Source: Streptomyces aurantiogriseus
GTDB lineage: Bacteria > Actinomycetota > Actinomycetes > Streptomycetales > Streptomycetaceae
Direction of reading: 5' to 3'
Assembly (NCBI RefSeq): GCF_014649375.1
Contig: NZ_BMSX01000034.1
Coordinates: 1-64,000 of the forward strand
Length of the DNA: 64,000 bases
Part shown: piece after piece, positions 36,894-45,440 of the stretch
Position numbering within the stretch: the stretch's first letter is position 1
Layout: each line of letters begins with the position of its first letter
Position numbers and translations under genes: made by a program
The notes under the pieces: generated by a model
What the model saw: the letters and a program-made list of their open reading frames with translations, nothing else
Database searches by the model: none
What the model was told of the DNA's origin: nothing

Positions 36894-36924
36894 TTGTTAT
36901 ATGCAGTACTGCAGTACGTCGGAA
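36894..36924 (-). promoter_or_regulatory. lsr2 promoter with an operator-like palindrome in the spacer
   Basis: On the minus strand a -10-like TATAAC lies at 36896-36901. Seventeen bases upstream is a weak -35 (TTCCGA). The spacer contains the perfect 12-bp palindrome GTACTGCAGTAC (36906-36917) overlapping GCAGTACTGC (36903-36912). A dyad between -35 and -10 is a typical repressor position. Confidence 0.55.
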
Positions 36925-37055
36925 AGCAAACCGCTTTTGCTGGAAAAACACAAACCCTCGGGAGAGGCCTGTGGCCGGGCCCGCGTCCGGAAACGTACGC
37001 GTTTCGGACATAGGGCACTCGGACAAGGCCGGTCGGTCCGGAATGGACTCGACGA

Positions 37056-37589
37056 TCACAGATGCAGAAGCATCCGGCTGTTGCCCAAGGTGTTCGGTTT
37101 CACTCGTTCGAGTCCGAGGAACTCCGCGACGCCCTCGTCATAGGAACGAAGGAGCTCCGCGTAGACATCGGTGTCGACCGGCGTCTCGCCGATCTCCACG
37201 AAGCCGTGCTTGCCGAAGAAGTCCACTTCGAAGGTCAGGCAGAAAACGCGCCGAACGCCGAGCCAGCGCGCGGTGTGCAGCAACTTCTCCAACAACTGGT
37301 GACCGACGCCGGCGCCCTTCAGGCCCGGCTTCACCGCGAGAGTGCGCACTTCCGCGAGGTCTTCCCACATCACGTGCAGGGCTCCGCAGCCGACCACCTC
37401 GGCGTTGTCGTCACGTTCGGCGACCCAGAACTCCTGGATGTCCTCGTAAAGCGTCACCGTCGCTTTGTCGAGCAGGATGCCGTCACGGACGTACGCGTCA
37501 AGGAGACGGCGCACGGCGGGGACATCGCTGGTCCGGGCCCGGCGGACGGTGATGGCTTTAGCGCTGACTTCGGGGCTCTGTGCTGACAT
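37056..37589 (-). CDS. argA: Amino-acid N-acetyltransferase (GNAT, ArgA-like)
   Basis: 177 residues, a single GNAT domain without the amino-acid-kinase domain of enterobacterial ArgA, like the mycobacterial enzyme. Acetyl-CoA loop: VKPGLKGAGVGHQLLEKLL. It also has GCGALHVMWEDLAEVRTLAV and VFCLTFEVDFFGKHGFVEIG. Probably acetylates glutamate (or glutamine) at the first step of arginine synthesis. It begins 9 bp after the blaI-like gene, so the two form an operon. Confidence 0.85.
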   Translation of the reverse strand: MSAQSPEVSAKAITVRRARTSDVPAVRRLLDAYVRDGILLDKATVTLYEDIQEFWVAERDDNAEVVGCGALHVMWEDLAEVRTLAVKPGLKGAGVGHQLLEKLLHTARWLGVRRVFCLTFEVDFFGKHGFVEIGETPVDTDVYAELLRSYDEGVAEFLGLERVKPNTLGNSRMLLHL

Positions 37590-37598
37590 GTGCGGACG

Positions 37599-38033
37599 CT
37601 ATCGCCCGCCGGTCTCCCTTGCCGAGCCGGGGTTCTCGCCGGGACTCCCCGCTTGTGCGGCTTCGGATGTTTCCGGACCTTGGACGATGCGTACCGCGTC
37701 GCGGAGGGCCTGTCGCTGTTCGTCGCTCATCATCCCGAAGAACGCGACGAGAGCGGCGGCGGGGTTGTCGCTCTGCGCCCAGGCGTCGTTCATCAGGGCG
37801 GCGGCGTAGGCGGCCCGGGTGGAGACGGCCTCATATCGATAGGCCCGGCCTTCCGCCTCACGGCGCACCCAGCCCTTCTGATGGAGATTGTCCAAAACGG
37901 TCATCACCGTGGTGTACGCGATGGACCGTTCCCGTTGAAGGTCTTCCAGAACTTCTCGAACGGTCACCGGGCGGTTCCACTTCCACACCCGCGTCATGAC
38001 CGCGTCTTCGAGTTCTCCCAATGGGCGAGGCAC
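37599..38033 (-). CDS. BlaI/MecI/CopY-family transcriptional repressor
   Basis: 144 residues from a GTG start. Winged-helix domain: LGELEDAVMTRVWKWNRPVTVREVLEDLQRERSIAYTTVMTVLDNLHQKGWVRREAEGRAYRYEAVST. A helical dimerisation tail follows. No BlaR-type protease is next to it; its partner is the acetyltransferase gene. The palindrome in the nearby lsr2 promoter is a possible but unproven target. Confidence 0.9.
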   Translation of the reverse strand: MPRPLGELEDAVMTRVWKWNRPVTVREVLEDLQRERSIAYTTVMTVLDNLHQKGWVRREAEGRAYRYEAVSTRAAYAAALMNDAWAQSDNPAAALVAFFGMMSDEQRQALRDAVRIVQGPETSEAAQAGSPGENPGSARETGGR

Positions 38034-38108
38034 ATCTCAGAACAATAGTGGTAGATCCCGCCAATGGCGTGCCGAACGGGCACATTCCTCTGCGAACACG
38101 AACAAAAG

Positions 38109-38145
38109 GGGCGTACGGCTCCCGGACTGCGGGAGCCGTACGCCC
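38109..38145 (-). terminator. Rho-independent terminator after the small membrane protein gene
   Basis: A perfect 16-bp stem, GGGCGTACGGCTCCCG (38109-38124) with CGGGAGCCGTACGCCC (38130-38145). Read on the minus strand it is followed by CTTTTGTT, giving a classic terminator for the gene ending at 38164. Confidence 0.85.
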
Positions 38146-38163
38146 TGGAGCGCGGGACTGGGA

Positions 38164-38343
38164 TCAGGCGTCGGTGTCCGGGGAGGTCTGGCGGACGCCG
38201 TCCGCGCGCGCGAGGGCGGCGTCGACGGCCGCGTCCTCCTTGGCCTTGTTGACCCCGCCCTGGGTCTTCACGATCACCCTGATCACGCCGATGAAGAACA
38301 CGGCCATGACGACCGGGGGCACGAGCGCGGAGACGTAGTCCAT
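38164..38343 (-). CDS. Small single-helix membrane protein
   Basis: 59 residues. One N-terminal hydrophobic helix (VSALVPPVVMAVFFIGVIRVIV) is followed by a charged, alanine-rich cytoplasmic tail (TQGGVNKAKEDAAVDAALARADG). The gene is bounded by its own terminator. The family is widespread in Streptomyces without a known role, as far as I recall. Confidence 0.72.
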   Translation of the reverse strand: MDYVSALVPPVVMAVFFIGVIRVIVKTQGGVNKAKEDAAVDAALARADGVRQTSPDTDA

Positions 38344-38419
38344 GGATCCAGGGTAGCCACGGCGGAAGGGGACATCGGGGCGGGGTCGGGATGCGGGAGG
38401 ACGCCCTGCCGGCGGCCTC

Positions 38420-39145
38420 TCAGCCGACCGCGAGCCGCTGGTCGGGGTTTGCGGGCGGCGGGCTCGGCTTGCGGCGCGGGAAGACTTCACCCGGGGTGGG
38501 GATGGGCCGGCGCGCGGGCTGGGGCTCCGAAGGCTTCACGGGGACGGGGCCGGGACCGGGGCGGGGTGCGGCCGGTTTCTCGGCGGGTTTCTTCTTCGGT
38601 TCCTCCGCCGGCCCCTCGGTCGCGACGGCGACATGACCCACGGTCTCCCCGTCCGCGGCGCCGGAGAGGCCTCCGGGCAGGGCCAGGAGGCGCGTACGGG
38701 ACGCCGGCACCACGGGCGCCGCCGGGGTGTCCCGGTGAGCCGTACGGCGCGCGAGACGGGCGCGTACGTCCTGTTCGGCGAGGACCTGGCAGCGGTCCAG
38801 GAGAGCGGCGGCCGTCGGATTGCCGCGCAGGGCACGCAGAGCGGCGAGGTCGTCGGGGCCGGGCCGGTGGCCGGCGCCCAGCACCTCCTCCAGGAGCGTG
38901 AGGTAGCCGGCTGCGGTGCCGGGGAGAGCGGCGCGGTACCGGGCGAGGTCGGCCACCAGGAAGGCCCGCAGCCGGGCGGCCTCGCGCATCGCCTCGTCGA
39001 GGGACTCGGCGAGGCGATGACAGTCCTGGACATCCTCGGCCGAGGCGGGACCGGGGTGGAGGGCGAGGGCGAGGGCGCGGCGGAGCACACGCAGCTCCTC
39101 CGCGCCGAACACCATGCCGCCGCGGGATCCGTATGGCGTGGGCAT
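38420..39145 (-). CDS. Hypothetical protein, helical N-terminus and Pro/Lys-rich tail
   Basis: 241 residues from ATG 39145 (alternative start 39115). Residues about 10-145 are predicted-looking amphipathic helices rich in Ala, Leu and Arg (VFGAEELRVLRRALALALHPGPASAEDVQDCHRLAESLDEAMREAARLRAFLV). The C-terminal third is Pro/Lys/Ala-rich (EEPKKKPAEKPAAPRPGPG) and probably disordered. I do not recognise the family. Confidence 0.75.
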   Translation of the reverse strand: MPTPYGSRGGMVFGAEELRVLRRALALALHPGPASAEDVQDCHRLAESLDEAMREAARLRAFLVADLARYRAALPGTAAGYLTLLEEVLGAGHRPGPDDLAALRALRGNPTAAALLDRCQVLAEQDVRARLARRTAHRDTPAAPVVPASRTRLLALPGGLSGAADGETVGHVAVATEGPAEEPKKKPAEKPAAPRPGPGPVPVKPSEPQPARRPIPTPGEVFPRRKPSPPPANPDQRLAVG

Positions 39146-39818
39146 GCGGCGACGATACGCGCTAATCAGACAAATTCGACATAAGGGACGGGTGTGGCGC
39201 GGCCGATTCCGCCCCCTGGCCCGCGCCGCCTCACCCGCGCGGGCTCGCGCGCCGGGCACGCGGGGTTGCGTGCCTCAGGTGAACGGGGTTGCGCGCCTCG
39301 GGCACGCGGGGTTGTGCGCCTGACCGCGCCGGGCGGGGCGCGGTCGACGCGCTCGCGCGGGCTTGCGCGGCTTTTCGCGCGCGGGCTCACGTAGCTTCCG
39401 CACGCGGGCATGCGCGGCTTACCCGCCCGGGCCAGTGCGCCCCACCTGCGTGGGCTCGCGCGGCTTATCCGCCCGGGCCAGTGCGCCCCACCTGCGTGGG
39501 CTCGCGCGGCTCACCCACGCGCGGTTGTGCGCCTTGCTTGCGCCGGGCGAGGCGCGCCAGCGCACTCGCGCAGGCCACGCCCTGGACCCATGCGCTTTCA
39601 CAGCCGACCGGCACGGCCCTATCCGTCCGGCCCACTGCAACCCACCTGCACGGGCCCTTGCAGCTCACCCACGCCGGTTGTGCGCCCTGCCCGCGCCGGG
39701 TTCCTGCCGCCTACCCACGCTGGTTCATGCGGGCGTACCGCAGGGGCTTCGGCGCTCTTACCTGCGCAGGGTTCGCGCGGGCACGCGTGCGTTCAGCCGG
39801 CGTGCCCGCGCCTCCTGC
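39146..39818. repeat. Degenerate GC-rich tandem repeat region
   Basis: About 670 bp without a credible gene. Two adjacent 46-bp copies at 39412-39457 and 39458-39503 differ by one base. Related fragments (GCGCGGCTTxxC, CACGCGGGxTTG, GCGCACCTGCG-like) recur from about 39230 to 39780. Frames open through it are low-complexity translations of the repeat. It separates the hypothetical gene from coaX. Confidence 0.75.
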
Positions 39819-40616
39819 TCACATGCGCGACACGTTCCGCTCGTACACCAGCCGCAGCCCGATCAGCGTCAGCCACGGCTCGTGCTCGTCGATCACCGAG
39901 GACTCGCCCAGCACCATCGGCGCCAGGCCGCCCGTCGCGATCACCGTCACGTCGTCCGGGTCGTCCGAGAGCTCCCGCGCCATCCGGCTCACGACGCCGT
40001 CGACCTGGCCCGCGAAGCCGTAGACGATGCCGGCCTGCATCGCCTCGACCGTGTTCTTGCCGATCACGCTGCGCGGGCGGGCCACCTCGATCTTGCGCAG
40101 TTGCGCGGCCTTGACGCCCAGGGCCTCGACGGAGATCTCGATGCCGGGGGCGATGACGCCGCCGACGTACTCCCCGCGCGCGCTGATCGCGTCGAACGTC
40201 GTCGCCGTGCCGAAGTCGACGACGATCGCGGGGCCGCCGTAGAGCTCGTTCGCGGCGACCGCGTTGATGATGCGGTCGGCGCCGACCTCCTTGGGGTTGT
40301 CGAAGAGGATCGGTACGCCCGTCTTCACGCCGGGTTCGACGAGCACGGCGGGGACGTCGCCGTAGTAGCGGCGGGTGACCTCGCGCAGCTCGTGCAGGAC
40401 GGACGGGACGGTCGCGCAGATCGCGATGCCGTCGATGCCGTCGCCCAGCTCCACCCCGAGGAGGGGGTGCATGCCCATCAGGCCCTGGAGGAGGACCGCG
40501 AGCTCGTCGGCCGTACGGCGGGCGTCCGTCGAGATCCGCCAGTGCTCGACGATGTCCTCACCGTCGAACAGGCCGAGCACGGTGTGCGTGTTCCCCACGT
40601 CGATCGTCAGCAGCAT
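39819..40616 (-). CDS. coaX: Type III pantothenate kinase
   Basis: 265 residues; phosphorylates pantothenate, the first step of CoA synthesis, with the ASKHA fold. The phosphate loop is LLTIDVGNTHTVLGLFDG (2-19), with the second motif GADRIINAVAANELYGGPAIVVDFGTATTFD and the later GGVIAPGIEIS. It is 15 bp downstream of nadC and probably cotranscribed with panC-nadB-nadC, putting pantothenate synthesis and its activation in one unit. Confidence 0.96.
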   Translation of the reverse strand: MLLTIDVGNTHTVLGLFDGEDIVEHWRISTDARRTADELAVLLQGLMGMHPLLGVELGDGIDGIAICATVPSVLHELREVTRRYYGDVPAVLVEPGVKTGVPILFDNPKEVGADRIINAVAANELYGGPAIVVDFGTATTFDAISARGEYVGGVIAPGIEISVEALGVKAAQLRKIEVARPRSVIGKNTVEAMQAGIVYGFAGQVDGVVSRMARELSDDPDDVTVIATGGLAPMVLGESSVIDEHEPWLTLIGLRLVYERNVSRM

Positions 40617-40631
40617 GGCCGGTTCCCGCTC

Positions 40632-41642
40632 CTACTCCGCCGCTCGCAGATCCAGGCCGATGTCGAGGATCGGCGAGGAGTGGGTCAGGGCGCCGACGGC
40701 CAGGAAGTCGACCCCGGTGTCGGCGTACGCCTTGGCGTTGTCCAGGCTGAGCCGGCCGGACGCCTCCAGCAGCGCGCGCCCGCCGACGATGCCGACGGCC
40801 TCCGCGCACTCGTTGGGCGTGAAGTTGTCCAGCAGGATCAGATCAGCACCGGCGTCCACGACCTCGCGCAGCTGGTGCAGGGTGTCGACCTCGACCTCGA
40901 TCGGCACATCCGGGAAGGCCTCCCGTACGGCCTGGAAGGCCTGGGCGACGCCGCCGGCGGCGACCACGTGGTTGTCCTTGACCAGGGCCGCGTCGGAGAG
41001 CGACATGCGGTGGTTGACGCCTCCGCCGCAGCGGACGGCGAACTTCTCCAGCGAGCGCAGGCCCGGCGTGGTCTTGCGGGTGTCACGCACGCGTGTCTTG
41101 GTGCCCTCCAGGACGTCCGACCACGCGCGCGTGGCGGTGGCGATGCCCGACAGGCGGCACAGCAGATTCAGGGCGCTGCGCTCGGCGGTGAGGAGGTCAC
41201 GCGTGCGCGTGGTGACCGACAGCAGCTTCTGGCCGGCCTCCACGCGGTCGCCGTCCTCGACGTGCCGCTCGACCTCGAACTCGTCCGTGCAGACGACCGA
41301 GATCACCGCCTCGGCGACTCTGAGGCCCGCCACCACGCCCGCCTCGCGCGCGGTGAAGTCGGCGGTGGCCACGGCGTCCTCGGGGATGGTCGCGACCGTG
41401 GTCACGTCCACTCCGTGGTCCAGGTCCTCCTGGATGGCGACGTTGGCGATGTCCTCGACCTCGAGCGGGTCGAGCCCGGCGTCGGCCAGGAGCTCGGCGA
41501 GCGCGGGGTCGAGCCCGCACTCCGCGTTTTCGGTGTATCCCTCGTCGCCGTCGATGCCGGCGTCGGCGCCACAGGCACAGCCGTCGCCGCAGCCGCCGCT
41601 CTGGACGAGGGGAAGGTCCTCGGGGGTGCTCACTTCTGTCAC
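40632..41642 (-). CDS. nadC: Nicotinate-nucleotide pyrophosphorylase (QPRTase)
   Basis: 336 residues; converts quinolinate and PRPP to nicotinate mononucleotide. The N-terminus has a 40-residue acidic extension with a Gly/Cys cluster (GGCGDGCACGADAG), then the usual open-faced sandwich and barrel with RDTRKTTPGLRSLEKFAVRCGGGVNHRMSLSDAALVKDNH. The GTG start overlaps the nadB stop (GTGA). The cysteine-rich extension is not part of the catalytic core and could bind metal. Confidence 0.96.
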   Translation of the reverse strand: MTEVSTPEDLPLVQSGGCGDGCACGADAGIDGDEGYTENAECGLDPALAELLADAGLDPLEVEDIANVAIQEDLDHGVDVTTVATIPEDAVATADFTAREAGVVAGLRVAEAVISVVCTDEFEVERHVEDGDRVEAGQKLLSVTTRTRDLLTAERSALNLLCRLSGIATATRAWSDVLEGTKTRVRDTRKTTPGLRSLEKFAVRCGGGVNHRMSLSDAALVKDNHVVAAGGVAQAFQAVREAFPDVPIEVEVDTLHQLREVVDAGADLILLDNFTPNECAEAVGIVGGRALLEASGRLSLDNAKAYADTGVDFLAVGALTHSSPILDIGLDLRAAE

Positions 41643-43354
41643 TGCTCCTGGTGGTGCTGCCGGGTCGGGGGGAAGTCTGCGGTATCGGTGGTGTGTACGG
41701 CGAGCGTCCGGTCCCGATTCAGCCGTACGACGATGTGACGGCGCCAGTCGGTGTCGTCGCGCTCGGCGTGGTCCTCGCGCCAGTGGCAGCCGCGGGTCTC
41801 CTCACGCAGCCGCGCGGCGGCGACCAGGACGCGGGCCACGCACAGGAGGTTGGTGGCCTCCCACGTGTCGACTCCGGGCTCGGCGGTCTTGCCGTTCTCG
41901 TCGAGGGCGTCGCGGGCCTCGGTGTGCAGCCGCTGGAGCTGGTCCGCGGCCTTCTCCAGGGACTCGGCGGAGCGCAGGACGCCGGCGCCCTCGGTCATGA
42001 TCCGCTGGATCGCGAAGCGGGCCTCGGGGGTGAGGAGCGGGTACGCGGGCCTCTCGGGCTGCTCGACCGGTGCGGGCACGCGCGCGTGGAGGCCGTCGTC
42101 CGCCCCACTCGCCGCGATGTCGGCGGCGATGCGCTCGGCGTAGACGAGGCCCTCCAGGAGGGAGTTGGAGGCGAGCCGGTTCGCGCCGTGCACGCCGGTG
42201 CAGGCGACCTCGCCGCACGCGTACAGGCCCGGGACGGTGGTGCGGCCGTGGGAGTCGGTGCGCACGCCTCCGGAGGCGTAGTGGGCGGCCGGGGCGACCG
42301 GGACGGGCTCGGTGACCGGGTCGATGCCGTTGGCGCGGCAGGCGGCGAGGATCGTCGGGAAGCGGTGCTCCCACATGGCGGCGCCGAAGTGACGGGCGTC
42401 GAGGAACATGTGCTCGGCGTCCTGCTCCTGCATGCGCCGCATGATGCCCTTGGCGACGATGTCACGGGGGGCGAGTTCGGCCAGCTCGTGCTGCCCGAGC
42501 ATGAAGCGCACGCCGTCGGCGTCGACCAGGTGGGCGCCCTCGCCGCGCACCGCCTCGGAGACGAGGGGCTGCTGGCCCTCCGCGTCGGGACCGAGGAACA
42601 GCACGGTCGGGTGGAACTGGACGAACTCGAGGTCACTGACCTCGGCGCCCGCTCGCAGGGCGAGCGCCACGCCGTCGCCCGTGGACACGGACGGGTTGGT
42701 GGTGGCGGAGAAGACCTGGCCCATGCCGCCGGTCGCGAGGACGACCGCGGGGGCGTGCACGGCGCCCACGCCGTCGTGCTGGCCCTCGCCCATGACGTGC
42801 AGGGTCACACCGGCGGTGCGGCCGTCGGCGTCGGTGAGGAGGTCCAGGACGAGCGCGTTCTCGATCGTGCGCAGGCCACGCGCGCGTACTGCCTCGACGA
42901 GCGCACGGGAGATCTCCGCGCCGGTCGCGTCACCCCCGGCGTGCGCGATGCGGCGGCGATGGTGGCCGCCCTCTCGGGTGAGCTCCAGTCCTCCTTCGGA
43001 GGACTCGTCGAAGTGGGCGCCGGTCTCGATCAGCCGGCGTACGGCGTCGGGGCCCTCGGTGACCAGGATCCGCACGGCGTCCTCGTCGCACAGGCCCGCG
43101 CCCGCCACCAGGGTGTCGTCCAGGTGCTGTTCCGGCGTGTCGCCCTCGCCGAGGGCGGCGGCGATGCCGCCCTGCGCCCAGCGGGTGGAGCCGTCGTCCA
43201 GGCGGGCCTTGGTGACGACGACCGTCGTCAGGCCCGCGGCCTCGCAGCGCAGGGCGGCGGTCAGGCCGGCGACTCCGGAGCCGACGACCACGACGTCCGC
43301 GGAGATGGACCACCCGGGCGCGGGCGCGTGCAGTCGTATGCCTGTGCTGGTCAC
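41639..43354 (-). CDS. nadB: L-aspartate oxidase
   Basis: 571 residues; oxidises aspartate to iminoaspartate for NAD synthesis. The N-terminal FAD fingerprint is VVVVGSGVAGLTAALRCEAAGL. It has the succinate-dehydrogenase-like flavoprotein motifs RWAQGGIAAALG and GGMGQVFSATTNPSVSTGDG, the active-site arginine region HYASGGVRTDSHGRT and the tail domain. No separate nadA is in the window. It overlaps panC and nadC by 4 bp each. Confidence 0.96.
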   Translation of the reverse strand: MTSTGIRLHAPAPGWSISADVVVVGSGVAGLTAALRCEAAGLTTVVVTKARLDDGSTRWAQGGIAAALGEGDTPEQHLDDTLVAGAGLCDEDAVRILVTEGPDAVRRLIETGAHFDESSEGGLELTREGGHHRRRIAHAGGDATGAEISRALVEAVRARGLRTIENALVLDLLTDADGRTAGVTLHVMGEGQHDGVGAVHAPAVVLATGGMGQVFSATTNPSVSTGDGVALALRAGAEVSDLEFVQFHPTVLFLGPDAEGQQPLVSEAVRGEGAHLVDADGVRFMLGQHELAELAPRDIVAKGIMRRMQEQDAEHMFLDARHFGAAMWEHRFPTILAACRANGIDPVTEPVPVAPAAHYASGGVRTDSHGRTTVPGLYACGEVACTGVHGANRLASNSLLEGLVYAERIAADIAASGADDGLHARVPAPVEQPERPAYPLLTPEARFAIQRIMTEGAGVLRSAESLEKAADQLQRLHTEARDALDENGKTAEPGVDTWEATNLLCVARVLVAAARLREETRGCHWREDHAERDDTDWRRHIVVRLNRDRTLAVHTTDTADFPPTRQHHQEQ

Positions 43355-44343
43355 GAGGCGGCTCCGAACGTGAGGGGAAGGTTGTCGATCAGCCGGGTCG
43401 TCCCGACCCGGGCGGCGACGGCGAGGACGGCCTCGCCGGTGAAGTCGTCCCCGATCTCGGTGAAGTCGGACGGGTCGACGAGCGCGAGGTAGTCCAGCTC
43501 CAGCGGCGGGTTCAGGCGGGCCGCTTCGTCGAGGACGAGGCGGGCGGCGGCGCGGACGGCCGCGGCGGCGCCGGGCACGGCCTTGGCGACGGCGTGCGCG
43601 TCGGCGGCCGCGCGGGACTCGCCTATGGCGCTGAGCGCCTCGGCACGCGCGTGCGTGGCGGGCACCTCACGCGCGCGTGCCCGCAGCGCCTCCTGCGCGG
43701 CGTGGCGGTCGCGGCCCGCGAACAGCGCCTGGGAGAGCGCGAGCGCCGTGCGCCGTTCGGCGGGGGACAGATAGCGGTTGCGGCTGGACAGGGCCAGTCC
43801 GTCGTCCTCGCGCACGGTCGGTACCGCGACGATCTCGATGCCGAAGTTCAGGTCCCGCGCCATGCGGCGGATCAGGGCGAGCTGCTGGGCGTCCTTCTGG
43901 CCGAACAGGGCCGTGTCCGGCCGGGTGAGGTGCAGCAGTTTGGCGACGACGGTGAGCATGCCGTCGAAGTGGCCGGGGCGCGAGGCGCCCTCCAGGCGCT
44001 CCCCCATGGGGCCCGCGCTGATGCGCACCTGGGGCTCGCCGCCCGGGTAGACCGCGTCCACGGACGGGGCGAACACGGCGTCCGCACCGGCCTGTTCGGC
44101 GATCTTGACGTCGGCGTCCAGAGTGCGCGGGTAGCGGTCGAGGTCCTCGCCCTTGCCGAACTGCAGCGGGTTGACGAAGACCGTGACGACGACCTCGCCG
44201 TCCGGTCCGGCGATCTCGCGGGCCGTGCGGATCAGGGTGGCGTGGCCCTCGTGCAGGGCGCCCATCGTCATCACGACGGCCCGGCGGCCCGCACGCGTGC
44301 GTACGTGCAGTTCGTCGGCGGTGCGCAGCAGGGTCGTGGTCAT
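43351..44343 (-). CDS. panC: Pantothenate synthetase
   Basis: 330 residues; ligates pantoate and beta-alanine using ATP. The nucleotidyltransferase HxGH motif is in VMTMGALHEGHATLIRTAR, with the pantoate-binding FVNPLQFG and the KMSKS-like LSSRNRYLSP. The ATG at 44343 is 4 bp inside the preceding gene's end. Its position between a PanG-like reductase and nadB links CoA and NAD precursors. Confidence 0.96.
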   Translation of the reverse strand: MTTTLLRTADELHVRTRAGRRAVVMTMGALHEGHATLIRTAREIAGPDGEVVVTVFVNPLQFGKGEDLDRYPRTLDADVKIAEQAGADAVFAPSVDAVYPGGEPQVRISAGPMGERLEGASRPGHFDGMLTVVAKLLHLTRPDTALFGQKDAQQLALIRRMARDLNFGIEIVAVPTVREDDGLALSSRNRYLSPAERRTALALSQALFAGRDRHAAQEALRARAREVPATHARAEALSAIGESRAAADAHAVAKAVPGAAAAVRAAARLVLDEAARLNPPLELDYLALVDPSDFTEIGDDFTGEAVLAVAARVGTTRLIDNLPLTFGAAS

Positions 44344-45269
44344 CCGGCATCTCCCTCGGCGCCGTGGGTCCCGTTGGCGAGTACCCCGAGGAGGTCCTCG
44401 GCGAGCTCCGGCTTGAGCAGTCCGTGGGCGAGCGCGCGGTCGGCGGTCGCCCGGGCCATCGCCAGATAGCCGCCCACGGTCTGCGGTGCGTGTTTGCGCA
44501 GTTCGGAGACGTGCGCGGCGACCGTGCCCGCGTCCCCGCGCGCGACGGGGCCGGTGAGGGCCGCGTCGCCGGAGCGCAGCGCGTTGTCGAGGGCGGCGCC
44601 GAGCAGCGGGCCGAGCATCCGGTCGGGGGCCTCGACGCCGGCCGCGCGCAGCAGCTCCATGGACTGGGCGACCAGCGTGACCAGGTGGTTGGCGCCCAGG
44701 GCGAGGGCCGCGTGGTAGAGCGGCCGGTTCTCCTCGGCGATCCACTCGGGTTCGCCGCCCATCTCGATGACGAGGGCCTCGGCGGCCAGCCGCAGCTCCT
44801 CGGGCGCGGTGACGCCGAAGGAGCAGCCGGCCAGGCGCTGGACGTCCACGGGGGTCCCGGTGAAGGTCATCGCCGGATGCAGGGCCAGCGGGAGCGCGCC
44901 CGCGCGCAGGGCGGGGTCCAGGACGCGCGCGCCGTACCGCCCGGAGGTGTGCACGAGCAGCTGGCCCGGGCGAACGGCGCCGGTGTCGGCGAGGCCTTCG
45001 ACGAGTCCGGGCAGGGCGTCGTCGGGGACGGTGAGCAGGACCAGGTCGGCGCGCCGGAGGACCTCGGCGGGCGGGACGAGCGGCACGTCGGGGAGCATCA
45101 GGGCGGCCCGCCGCCGGGAGGCGTCGGAGACGCCGGAGACGGCGACCGGACGGTGTCCGGCGAGCTGGAGGGACGCGGCGAGCGCGGGGCCCACGCGGCC
45201 GGCGCCGACGACGCCGACGGTGAGCCGCGCGGGGCGGTCCTTGGGGTCTGGTTGTTGGACTGTACTCAC
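44340..45269 (-). CDS. DUF2520 Rossmann-fold protein, likely ketopantoate reductase (PanG-like)
   Basis: 309 residues. The N-terminal dinucleotide-binding fold is LTVGVVGAGRVGPALAASLQLAGH (16-39). The C-terminal helical domain has NRPLYHAALALGANHLVTLVAQSMELL. This is the DUF2520 architecture; a member named PanG was shown in Francisella to be a ketopantoate reductase. Being first in an operon with panC supports the same role here, supplying pantoate; this is inference from context and family, not proof. Confidence 0.85.
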   Translation of the reverse strand: MSTVQQPDPKDRPARLTVGVVGAGRVGPALAASLQLAGHRPVAVSGVSDASRRRAALMLPDVPLVPPAEVLRRADLVLLTVPDDALPGLVEGLADTGAVRPGQLLVHTSGRYGARVLDPALRAGALPLALHPAMTFTGTPVDVQRLAGCSFGVTAPEELRLAAEALVIEMGGEPEWIAEENRPLYHAALALGANHLVTLVAQSMELLRAAGVEAPDRMLGPLLGAALDNALRSGDAALTGPVARGDAGTVAAHVSELRKHAPQTVGGYLAMARATADRALAHGLLKPELAEDLLGVLANGTHGAEGDAG

Positions 45270-45440
45270 GCGACGGAGGCCTTCCCGTTCCAGTCCGCTC
45301 TGGGTACCGGACGATTTCTCGTCATGTTAACGCGATCGGTTCGCGGGGCGTTCCGTTGTCCACAGGCTGTGGGTTTCCGGGGACGGCGGGCGGGCCCTCG
45401 CCTCGGGAAACGGGTGTGCCCCGCGCGCGGGGGCCACGGC

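Noticed and set aside
39412..39503. Possible CRISPR from two 46-bp repeats
   Set aside because: The copies are directly adjacent with no unique spacers, and no cas gene is present anywhere in the window.
39363..41738. 791-codon plus-strand frame over the repeat region, coaX and nadC
   Set aside because: It runs antisense through two well-supported genes and through the GC-rich repeats; no recognisable domain.
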